Below are positions 1-6,497 of a stretch of DNA of 24,301 nucleotides, piece after piece. The number at the start of each line of letters is the position of its first letter. Positions within the stretch are counted from its first letter, which is position 1. The notes under the pieces are model-generated. The model was given only the letters and a program-made list of their open reading frames with translations, was not told the origin of the DNA and searched no databases. The translations under genes were made by a program, and so were the position numbers. The stretch comes from an uncultured Bacilli bacterium (GTDB lineage Bacteria > Bacillota_I > Bacilli_A > RF39 > UBA660): NCBI GenBank assembly GCA_944358665.1, contig CALVRP010000134.1, positions 1 to 24,301 of the forward strand. The letters run 5' to 3'.

Positions 1-1
1 T

Positions 2-64
2 TCAAAGTTCGGAATTTATATACGATTATCAAGAGAAGATGGAGACACCATTTTTAAGAAATAG
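2..64 (+). pseudogene. Fragment of a large serine recombinase N-terminus
   Basis: Read from base 2, the first bases encode a peptide containing YIRLSREDGDT, then FKK and a TAG stop at 62-64. YIRLSREDGD is the hallmark N-terminal motif of large serine recombinases (TnpX/TndX-like); its Ser is the catalytic nucleophile. Only about 17 residues fit that family before the sequence switches to cardiolipin synthase in a different frame, so the recombinase is cut off after its catalytic Ser. Its start codon lies before the window. This could be one end of an integrated element, a recombination scar or an assembly join. The motif match is good but short. Confidence 0.45.
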
Positions 65-860
65 AGCTAAGAATCGGGAACACCGTAAAATCACCGAAAT
101 TGATGGGAAAGTGGGTTTTACCGGAGGAATCAATTTAGCTGATGAGTATATCAATAAAAAAGAACGGTTTGGGCATTGGAAAGATAATGGTGTAATGCTT
201 AAGGGTGATGCGGTTTGGAGTTTAACAACTCAGTTTTTAGCTATGTGGGATTATATTAATAAAAAAGATGATGATTTTTCTCAATATAAATATTATGAAA
301 ATGAAATACATAATGATAATTTTGTTGCACCTTATGCGGATAACCCTTGGGATAATGAAGCAGTTGGCGAAAATGTTTATTTAAATTTAATAAATAAAGC
401 TAAAAAATATGTTTATATTACTACCCCGTATTTGATTATTGATAATGAAATGCAGACGGCACTTTGTTTAGCTGCTAAAAATGGTATTGATGTTAAAATA
501 ATTGTTCCAAGTATTCCGGACAAAAAAATTGTTTATGAGGTTACGAAATCTTATTATGATGACCTTATCAAAGCCGGCGTCAAAATATTTGAATATACCC
601 CAGGTTTTATTCATGCGAAAACCTTTATTGTTGATGATGAATATGTAACAGTAGGAACTGTGAATTTAGATTATCGTAGTTTGTATCTACATTTTGAGTG
701 TGGGGTATGGTTATATAATTCAAAAACAATAATGGATGTAAAAAAAGATTTTTTAGAAACTTTAGAAAAGAGTAGGAAAGTTTCTTTAAATGAAAGAAAA
801 ACAAGTTATTTATATAAATTATGGATGCAAATACTAAAAGCATTTGCACCACTTATGTAA
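39..860 (+). CDS. cls: Cardiolipin synthase (phospholipase D family), 5'-truncated
   Basis: Membrane enzyme that condenses phosphatidylglycerol to cardiolipin. Both HKD catalytic motifs are visible: HRKITEID at residues 15-22, followed by GFTGGINLADEYI, and HAKTFIVD near residue 194, followed by the GTVNLDYRS segment. The family is normally about 480-510 residues with N-terminal membrane helices. Here only the two phospholipase D domains remain. The reading frame stays open back to base 3, but the residues before about position 4 of the listed ORF do not look like Cls; they overlap the recombinase fragment in another frame. The ATG at 39 is therefore only the first in-frame ATG, not a supported start. 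No ribosome binding site precedes it. It may be an inactive remnant or the 3' half of a gene split by an insertion. The lipoprotein gene follows 12 bp downstream. Confidence 0.8.
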   Translation: METPFLRNRAKNREHRKITEIDGKVGFTGGINLADEYINKKERFGHWKDNGVMLKGDAVWSLTTQFLAMWDYINKKDDDFSQYKYYENEIHNDNFVAPYADNPWDNEAVGENVYLNLINKAKKYVYITTPYLIIDNEMQTALCLAAKNGIDVKIIVPSIPDKKIVYEVTKSYYDDLIKAGVKIFEYTPGFIHAKTFIVDDEYVTVGTVNLDYRSLYLHFECGVWLYNSKTIMDVKKDFLETLEKSRKVSLNERKTSYLYKLWMQILKAFAPLM

Positions 861-872
861 GGAGGAATTATA

Positions 873-1139
873 ATGAAAAAAATAATATTGTGTTTAGCTT
901 TTGTTTTATTAACAGGATGTACAAGTGGTGAAGAAGTAAGTTGTGATAATAATGGAAGTAAAGAAGTTTATACTTTAAAAGATGGAATGGTTGAATCTTT
1001 AACTGTTGACGGAGAAAAACAAAGTCAAGATGTAGTGGATGAATTAAATGGTACTTATTTTACTAGTACAACAAATAATGAAGAAGCAAAAACTGTTTTA
1101 AATGGCTATATTTCTTCTATGGGAGGCACTTGTCAGTAA
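873..1139 (+). CDS. Small predicted lipoprotein
   Basis: An 88-residue protein with a short lipoprotein signal peptide: MKK, a hydrophobic stretch and the lipobox LLTGC with the lipidated Cys at residue 16. The mature part is about 72 residues, polar and rich in Ser, Asn, Glu and Asp. It has two further Cys (about residues 24 and 87) that could form a disulfide. I recognise no family. The start is fixed by AAGGAGG at 859-865, which overlaps the end of the cls fragment. The next gene (CapA-like) begins one base after the stop, so the two are probably translated from one message. The function is unknown; the location would be the outer face of the membrane. Confidence 0.75.
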   Translation: MKKIILCLAFVLLTGCTSGEEVSCDNNGSKEVYTLKDGMVESLTVDGEKQSQDVVDELNGTYFTSTTNNEEAKTVLNGYISSMGGTCQ

Positions 1140-1140
1140 A

Positions 1141-2295
1141 ATGAAAAATAAATGGTTTAAATTTCTTTTAGCCATTATTTTAATCCTTTTAGTAGCGACC
1201 CTTGTTTTTTATTTATTAATTACTAGTAAAGAACAAGAAAAAGAAGAGAATACTAAACAAGTAAATAAAGAAGAAAAAACAAAGGTCAGTTTAGTTATGG
1301 TTGGTGATGCCTTGATTCATAGTTCCGTTTATAATGATGCTTATAATAATGGAGTTTATGATTTTACCAATATGTTAGAATATATTAAACCAATTGTTAG
1401 TGAATATGATTTAGCATTTTATAATCAAGAAACTATTTTAGGTGGTACATCTATTGGTTTATCTGATTATCCAACATTTAATACGCCATGGGAATTTGGT
1501 GATGCCATGTTAGATGCAGGATTTAATATTGTAAATCTTGCTACTAATCATACTTTAGATAGGGGAACTACTGGTGTAGAAAAATCTTGTGAATATTGGA
1601 ATAGTAAAAAAGAAGATATTTTATTTGCTGGCAGTTATTGCAATGAAGAAGATGCCAGTGAAATAAAAGTATTCGAAAAAAATGATATTACTTATACGCT
1701 TTTATCTTATACTTATGGTACTAATGGTATTAAAGTACCAGAAGGTAAAGAGTACATGGTAAATCTTTATAGTGATGAAAAAGTAAAACAAGATATTGAA
1801 AAGGTCAGAGATAAAGTAGATGTTGTTTTAGTATCGATGCACTGGGGACTTGAATATCAAACTGTTCCAACTAGTGAGCAACAGAGACAAGCTCAGTATT
1901 TAGCTGATTTAGGCGCTGATATTATAATTGGTACTCATCCTCATGTTATAGAACCAGTTACTTTTATTGATGATACTTTAGTTATTTATTCGCTAGGTAA
2001 TTTTATTTCTGCGCAAAGTACTAATAATGATTATAATACCATGACTGAACTTATGACTAGCATTGATATTGTTAAGACAACTAAAAATGGCAAATCAGAA
2101 ATAGAGTTAACGAACTTAAATAATGAACTACTTTATAACTATTATAAAACTGGTAATGGATGGTATGATTTTAAAGTAATTCCTTTTAGTAAAATGAATG
2201 AAACATATAATTCTGATTACAGGAGATTATATGATAAATATAGTAAAGTAATTAAACTGTATGATGAAAATATTCCAGTTGAACCATTAAATTAA
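1141..2295 (+). CDS. CapA-family (PGA_cap) metallophosphatase-like membrane protein
   Basis: 384 residues. A single N-terminal membrane helix (about residues 8-27) is followed by a charged linker and an extracellular metallophosphatase-fold domain. Family motifs in order: VMVGDALIH (residues 52-60), NQET, NLATNHTLDRG, SMHWGLEY, GTHPHVIEPV and YSLGNFIS. These are the metal-ligand loops of the PGA_cap/CapA family, named for poly-gamma-glutamate capsule synthesis. No capB or capC is present here, so a capsule role cannot be claimed. An in-frame ATG at 1102 would begin inside the lipoprotein gene and has no ribosome binding site. The ATG at 1141 directly follows the lipoprotein stop and begins the membrane anchor, so I chose it. 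GGGAGG at 1121-1126 is rather far upstream, which suggests coupling to the lipoprotein gene. Confidence 0.85.
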   Translation: MKNKWFKFLLAIILILLVATLVFYLLITSKEQEKEENTKQVNKEEKTKVSLVMVGDALIHSSVYNDAYNNGVYDFTNMLEYIKPIVSEYDLAFYNQETILGGTSIGLSDYPTFNTPWEFGDAMLDAGFNIVNLATNHTLDRGTTGVEKSCEYWNSKKEDILFAGSYCNEEDASEIKVFEKNDITYTLLSYTYGTNGIKVPEGKEYMVNLYSDEKVKQDIEKVRDKVDVVLVSMHWGLEYQTVPTSEQQRQAQYLADLGADIIIGTHPHVIEPVTFIDDTLVIYSLGNFISAQSTNNDYNTMTELMTSIDIVKTTKNGKSEIELTNLNNELLYNYYKTGNGWYDFKVIPFSKMNETYNSDYRRLYDKYSKVIKLYDENIPVEPLN

Positions 2296-2298
2296 AAG

Positions 2299-2327
2299 AA
2301 TCTAGTTTGCGCTAGATTTATTTTTTT
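2299..2327 (+). terminator. Intrinsic terminator after the capA-like gene
   Basis: Stem AATCTAG (2299-2305) pairs with CTAGATT (2312-2318), with a 6-nt loop and a T-rich tail. It overlaps the stop codon of the convergent dedA gene. Confidence 0.8.
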
Positions 2328-2947
2328 GTTAATCTATTTTTAATAAAAGCAATAAATATTGGTAGTACTGATAAGAATATAATAGATAAAACTATAATAC
2401 TAAAGTTTTCTTTAACAAATGGAATGTTTCCAAATAAATAACCGATGCTTAAGAATAATGTAACCCAGATAATCCCACCTAAAGCATTAAATTTAATAAA
2501 CTTTGAATATTTAAGTTTACCCATGCCAACAACAAAAGGAACAATGGTTCTAATGATTGGCATAAATCTAGCAATAAACACTGCAGCCCCGCCGTATTTA
2601 GCAATTAAAGCATCAGCTTTATCTAAATGTTCTTTTTTAACTAAAGTAAATTTTTTATTATCAACTATCTTCCTACCAAAATGTTTACCGATTTCGTAAT
2701 TAGCAGTGTCACCTAGAACTGCCGCTAAAATAATTAAAACTAGTAATAAGAAGTAATTCATTTCCCCAATAGCTGCAAAAGTACCGGCAGCAAATATCAA
2801 AGAGTCCCCTGGTAAAAATGGCATAAATACAAGACCAGTTTCACAAAAAATTATTATAAATAAAATCGCATAAATAAAACTTCCATAATCATTAATAAAT
2901 TGACCTATATATTCATTACAATGCAATATAAAATCAACTAATTCCAT
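2318..2947 (-). CDS. DedA family (SNARE-associated/VTT domain) membrane protein
   Basis: 209 residues, a typical DedA length. DedA-type proteins are implicated in flipping undecaprenyl phosphate or phospholipid carriers and in membrane homeostasis. Hydrophobic segments lie at about residues 24-40, 50-60, 66-82, 122-143, 155-173 and 183-202. Family signatures seen are CETGLVFMPFLPGDSL (residues 35-50), with Glu36 and the proline-glycine loop, and FIARFMPIIRTIVPFVVG (124-141), with Arg127 and Arg133. A TTG 15 bases upstream is in frame, but it lies inside the Shine-Dalgarno sequence TTGGAGGG (about 2955-2961). The ATG at 2947 has correct spacing and is the start. The gene stands alone, convergent with the capA-like gene. 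Confidence 0.9.
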   Translation of the reverse strand: MELVDFILHCNEYIGQFINDYGSFIYAILFIIIFCETGLVFMPFLPGDSLIFAAGTFAAIGEMNYFLLLVLIILAAVLGDTANYEIGKHFGRKIVDNKKFTLVKKEHLDKADALIAKYGGAAVFIARFMPIIRTIVPFVVGMGKLKYSKFIKFNALGGIIWVTLFLSIGYLFGNIPFVKENFSIIVLSIIFLSVLPIFIAFIKNRLTKK

Positions 2948-3018
2948 AACATAACCCTCCAAATACTTTTTAATTATACATAATTCTATGTAAAACAGTC
3001 AATAAAATTTGTGAAATA

Positions 3019-3027
3019 TGTTATAAT
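3019..3027 (+). promoter_or_regulatory. Extended -10 promoter of the Nudix gene
   Basis: TGTTATAAT at 3019-3027 is an extended -10 element; no good -35 is visible. AGGAGG at 3053-3058 then sets the ATG at 3065. Confidence 0.6.
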
Positions 3028-3064
3028 ACTTTTAAATATGTAATATGAAAATAGGAGGCTAAAA

Positions 3065-3562
3065 ATGGAATTAGTAGATGTTTTAAATACTAGAAAAGAG
3101 TTTACAGGAGAAATTGCTGACAAGCATAATATACCAGAAGGTTATTACCTCTTATCAGTCCACATTTGGATTATTAATGATAAAGGACAGTTACTATTAC
3201 AACAACGATTAAGTACGGCCCATAAATTCCCTAATATGTGGTCCAATACTGGTGGCGCAGTTAAAGCTGGAGAAACTAGTATTGAAGGGGCGGTAAGAGA
3301 ATTAAAAGAAGAACTTGGTATTATAGTAAAGAAAGAAGACTTGGAATTTATAGCTTCATATAAAAGGACAAGAGATTTTGCTGATGTTTGGCTTTTAAAA
3401 AAGAATATTGCTATTAATGATATTATTGTTGGTGAAGATGAAGTACAAAATGTTAAATGGACATCATTTAAAGAATTTGAAGAAATGTTAAAAAATGGTG
3501 AAGCGGTTAAATCTTCTTATGATTATTTAAAATTATTTATGGCTGATAATAAAAAAATATAG
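3065..3562 (+). CDS. Nudix hydrolase (YfcD / IPP-isomerase-like)
   Basis: 165 residues, one Nudix domain. The Nudix box is complete: Gly64, then Glu70, then REL at 78-80 and EELGI at 82-86, fitting G-x5-E-x7-REU-x-EE-x-GU. These residues bind the divalent metals that help hydrolyse a nucleoside diphosphate-linked substrate. The N-terminal LLSVHIWIINDKGQLLLQQR strand pattern and TAHKFPNMWSNTGG resemble type 1 isopentenyl diphosphate isomerase and the YfcD group. The substrate cannot be told from sequence. It is a single-gene unit, with its own extended -10 promoter and a terminator formed by its last codons. Confidence 0.85.
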   Translation: MELVDVLNTRKEFTGEIADKHNIPEGYYLLSVHIWIINDKGQLLLQQRLSTAHKFPNMWSNTGGAVKAGETSIEGAVRELKEELGIIVKKEDLEFIASYKRTRDFADVWLLKKNIAINDIIVGEDEVQNVKWTSFKEFEEMLKNGEAVKSSYDYLKLFMADNKKI

Positions 3563-3582
3563 TAACAAAACTATATTTTTTT
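3551..3582. terminator. Bidirectional terminator after the Nudix gene
   Basis: An A-rich arm ending in ATATAGT (3551-3563) pairs with ACTATAT plus a T run (3570-3582) across a 6-nt loop. The Nudix stop codon lies inside the stem. It also faces the toxin gene transcribed from the other side. Confidence 0.7.
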
Positions 3583-3640
3583 AATATAATTTAGGGTTTT
3601 ATTTAAAATAGTAGAATAGAGCATAGACTTCGATCTTAAG

Positions 3641-3952
3641 TTATTTTAATATATTATTAAAATCCATTTTTTGGTATAAAACTCTAACGACAGTAATTAA
3701 TTTTTCTTTTTCATTTATAGTATAAAACATAAGAAAATTCTTAATTTTATAACTTCTGTATTCATTTTTTAAAACACCAATCGGCTTGTAAACAGCATTT
3801 CCATAAGGAAATTCTAAAATGTTATCAATACCACTCATAAATAAATCTCTAAGTTTTTTAGCAGCAGTAATATTTTTTAGATCATAAGAAATATAATAAA
3901 TAATATCCTCAATATCTTTTTTAGCAATTGGTAAAAATTCTATTCTATACAT
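3641..3952 (-). CDS. RelE/ParE-family toxin
   Basis: 103 residues, the usual size for the family. The pattern matches RelE/ParE: N-terminal YRIEFLPIAKKDIEDIIYYI, a central LEFPYGNAVYKPIG region with basic residues, then EYRSYKIKNFLMFYTI and C-terminal ITVVRVLYQKMD. RelE members cut mRNA on the ribosome and ParE members poison gyrase; which applies here cannot be decided. It lies 5 bp downstream of its antitoxin on the same strand, the classic order, so expression depends on the antitoxin promoter. Confidence 0.85.
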   Translation of the reverse strand: MYRIEFLPIAKKDIEDIIYYISYDLKNITAAKKLRDLFMSGIDNILEFPYGNAVYKPIGVLKNEYRSYKIKNFLMFYTINEKEKLITVVRVLYQKMDFNNILK

Positions 3953-3957
3953 AAATA

Positions 3958-4233
3958 TTAACCTATGATATTATTCATACTTTCTAAAACATCTTCTTTA
4001 GAATATCTTTTAGAATTATCATTCATTTCTAATTCGGCATTTCTTAGTTTCTCATAAACTGTATCATCAAAAGTATTTGCTCGCACTTCAAAAGGTAATT
4101 TTTGCTCTCTTAATACTGCTTTTATAAACATATTAACCGCTGTAGACACATTCATTCCAACGCTACTACAAAATTGTTCAAACCTTTTTTTGTCATTCGC
4201 ATCTACGCGAACATTTAAATTTAAAGATTCCAT
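3958..4233 (-). CDS. RelB/DinJ-family antitoxin
   Basis: 91 residues. The N-terminal part (LNLNVRVDANDKKRFEQFC, then VGMNVSTAVNMFIKAVLRE) is a ribbon-helix-helix DNA-binding fold of the RelB/DinJ type. It is followed by a flexible acidic tail that would wrap the toxin. The frame is open further upstream (to 4287, and an ATG at 4245). However, GAGGG at about 4239-4243 is correctly spaced only for the ATG at 4233, and homologues begin at this MESLNLNVRVD-like sequence. The product should neutralise the toxin and repress the operon through the inverted repeat beside the promoter. Confidence 0.85.
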   Translation of the reverse strand: MESLNLNVRVDANDKKRFEQFCSSVGMNVSTAVNMFIKAVLREQKLPFEVRANTFDDTVYEKLRNAELEMNDNSKRYSKEDVLESMNNIIG

Positions 4234-4255
4234 ACTATCCCTCATTTCTATTTTG

Positions 4256-4284
4256 ATTATATAGTTTTTTTGCACTTTTGTCAA
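4256..4284 (-). promoter_or_regulatory. Consensus promoter of the antitoxin-toxin operon
   Basis: On the minus strand: TTGACA (4284-4279), a 17-bp spacer and TATAAT (4261-4256). Both hexamers are perfect. Confidence 0.9.
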
Positions 4285-4316
4285 CACAATGTTTTATTAT
4301 ACGCATACATTGTGTT
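4283..4316. promoter_or_regulatory. Inverted-repeat operator upstream of the toxin-antitoxin promoter
   Basis: AACACAATGT (4283-4292) and ACATTGTGTT (4307-4316) form a perfect 10-bp inverted repeat with a 14-bp spacer. The proximal arm touches the -35 box. This is a plausible binding site for the ribbon-helix-helix antitoxin, alone or with the toxin. Confidence 0.6.
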
Positions 4317-4420
4317 ACTATTTATCTCGTATAAATATTTTATGCAATACTTTATAATTTTATCCATATGATTTTTATATAACCTAATAGAAATAAGTAA
4401 AACTATATTTTTTTGTAAAT

Positions 4421-5497
4421 TTATTCCCTTCTATTTACATTTAAAACAATACCTATTGAAACTAAAGTAATTAATAAACTTGAACCACCATAAGAAAGGA
4501 AAGGTAAAGTAACACCAGTTACTGGAATTAATCCTACAACAACCATTAAATTTAAAAGTGCTTGAAAACCTAATGAAAAGACAATTCCAAAAGCTAAATA
4601 CTTACCAAATAAATTATTTGATTTTAAAGCTATTTTAATACCTAAATAAATAATCGTAATAAATAATAATGAAACAATAATAACGCCTAAGAAACCAAAT
4701 TCTTCACTAATAATGGAAAATATAAAATCAGTTTGCGGTTCTGGAAGATAGAAATGTTTTTGCCTTGATTCCCCGAGACCAAAGCCAAACAAGCCACCAG
4801 GGCCAATCGCATATAATGACTGAATTATTTGAAAGCCACTGCCTAATGGATCTTCCCATGGATTTAAGAAAGATAAGATTCTTTTTAAACGATAAGGGGC
4901 CGCTAAAATTAAAAGAACAATTCCAATAATTCCGAGTAGGCCAATTTTTAAGAAAAATTTGATATCGACGCCACCGATAAATAAAAGACCAATTACTCCC
5001 ATAACTAAGATAACACCAGTTCCAAAATCTGGTTGTAACATTATTAAAGCGAAAATAATTAAAGTAACTCCTAAAATAGGTAAGACGCCTTTTTTAATAT
5101 TACCTAAATCTTTTCGGTTGTTATAAAGATATTTACTGGTGAAAATAATCATCGCCAGTTTCATAAATTCACTAGGCTGAATACCAAAAGAACCAATACC
5201 AAACCAGCTTTTACTACCATTTCTTTCAGTACCGAAAAACAAAACTAAAATAAGCAAAATGAAACAAACGGCAAATATTTTACTAGAATATTTATAATAT
5301 TTTTCAAAAGGTATTTTACTAACCAGTAGCATTAAAATAATTCCAATAATTAAAAACATTCCTTGATTTTTAACATATTTAAATGGATCATCAAATTTAT
5401 ATTCAGCCCATACATAAGAGGCAGAATAAATCATTAAAAGGCCAAATAGTGATATTGTTATAACGGCAATAATTAAACTTAAATTTGTTTTTCTCAT
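4421..5497 (-). CDS. ftsW: FtsW/RodA/SpoVE-family peptidoglycan glycosyltransferase
   Basis: 358-residue polytopic membrane protein (about 10 helices) of the SEDS family, which polymerises lipid II into glycan strands together with a class B PBP. SEDS motifs: GSKSWFGIGSFGIQPSEFMK (residues 94-113), PDFGTG (156-161), then GPGGLFGFGLGESRQKHFYLPEPQTDFIF with the catalytic-type Asp at 257, and PVTGVTLPFLSYGGSS (325-340). An upstream in-frame ATG at 5503 is possible. The ATG at 5497 gives a 4-base ATGA overlap with the mraY stop and suits the GGAG motif just before it, so I prefer it. It sits last in a PBP-mraY-ftsW operon. Pairing with that PBP suggests septal FtsW rather than RodA, but the families cannot be separated with certainty here. 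Confidence 0.9.
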   Translation of the reverse strand: MRKTNLSLIIAVITISLFGLLMIYSASYVWAEYKFDDPFKYVKNQGMFLIIGIILMLLVSKIPFEKYYKYSSKIFAVCFILLILVLFFGTERNGSKSWFGIGSFGIQPSEFMKLAMIIFTSKYLYNNRKDLGNIKKGVLPILGVTLIIFALIMLQPDFGTGVILVMGVIGLLFIGGVDIKFFLKIGLLGIIGIVLLILAAPYRLKRILSFLNPWEDPLGSGFQIIQSLYAIGPGGLFGFGLGESRQKHFYLPEPQTDFIFSIISEEFGFLGVIIVSLLFITIIYLGIKIALKSNNLFGKYLAFGIVFSLGFQALLNLMVVVGLIPVTGVTLPFLSYGGSSLLITLVSIGIVLNVNRRE

Positions 5498-6486
5498 ATC
5501 CATACTCCATATATAAGGGCAATCATCGCACTAATTAGGCCGATGGTCCAAAATAATTTAACAATATCACTTTCTAACATACCTTTTTTTTCAAAAGTAT
5601 GATGAATAGGGGTCATTGGGAAAAATCTTTTGCCAGTTAGTTTAAAATAAATTATTTGAATAATACAAGAAAGTGTTTCAATAACAAAAACAATACCAAT
5701 TAAAATTAGTAGGACTTCATGTCTTGTTAAAATGGCAAAAGCCCCAATAGTAGCTCCTAAAGCCAGAGATCCAGTATCCCCCATAAATACTTTAGCCGGG
5801 TTAGTATTAAATAGAAGAAAGCCGAGTAGGGACCCAGTTAACACAAAAGCAAATATCGCCATTGCATCATATCCTTCAAGCCATCCGGTATTCCAAGTAA
5901 TAATTCCAAAAGTTAAAAAGACAATTACTGAAAGACCGCCAGCCAGGCCATCTAATCCATCAGTTAAATTAACCGCATTACTACTGGCCACTAAGATAAA
6001 TAAAATAAATATTCCATAGAAAAATCCAATATCTAATTTAATATCTAAACTTTGAATCCAAAGTAAAGGTTCATTGTCGCCTTTCATAAAGAGATAGAAA
6101 AATATAATGGCAATAACTATCTGCATCGTAAGTTTTTGAATTTGACTAAGGCCTTTGTTGTTATGTCTTTTAATAATTAAATAGTCATCTAGAAAACCAA
6201 TAAAGGCATAGCTTACAAAAGTGAATAAAATAATTAATAAATTTGTACTGTATTCAATTTTCCCGAGAATTATAAAGATCAAAATTACAAAGATGGTGGG
6301 AATAATAAAGATAAGTCCGCCCATCGTTGGGGTTCCTTCTTTATTGTGGTGAGTTTTTCGAAGATAATAATTAATACTTTGACCCGCTTTTTCTTTTTTT
6401 AAAAAAGGAATTAAAATCGTTGCAATAATAACTGCAAAGATAAAACCAATCATCATCGCCATAACTGATTTTGTAAGTATTAGCAT
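5494..6486 (-). CDS. mraY: Phospho-MurNAc-pentapeptide transferase
   Basis: 330 residues, about 10 transmembrane helices. It transfers phospho-MurNAc-pentapeptide from UDP to undecaprenyl phosphate, making lipid I on the inner face of the membrane. Diagnostic sites: GTPTMGGL (residues 51-58), the DD pair at 100-101 in GFLDDYLIIKRHN, NLTDGLDGLAGG (173-184), FMGDTGSLALG (234-244, Asp237) and the histidine motif MTPIHHTFEKKG (291-302). AGGAGG lies about 8 bases before the ATG. The gene is 10 bp downstream of the PBP gene and overlaps ftsW. In the usual division cluster murD lies between mraY and ftsW; here it is missing. Confidence 0.97.
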   Translation of the reverse strand: MLILTKSVMAMMIGFIFAVIIATILIPFLKKEKAGQSINYYLRKTHHNKEGTPTMGGLIFIIPTIFVILIFIILGKIEYSTNLLIILFTFVSYAFIGFLDDYLIIKRHNNKGLSQIQKLTMQIVIAIIFFYLFMKGDNEPLLWIQSLDIKLDIGFFYGIFILFILVASSNAVNLTDGLDGLAGGLSVIVFLTFGIITWNTGWLEGYDAMAIFAFVLTGSLLGFLLFNTNPAKVFMGDTGSLALGATIGAFAILTRHEVLLILIGIVFVIETLSCIIQIIYFKLTGKRFFPMTPIHHTFEKKGMLESDIVKLFWTIGLISAMIALIYGVWI

Positions 6487-6497
6487 CTTAATTCCTC

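Noticed and set aside
2445..2699. 84-codon ORF on the plus strand opposite dedA
   Set aside because: It lies entirely antisense to a well-supported membrane protein gene and has no ribosome binding site or family resemblance.
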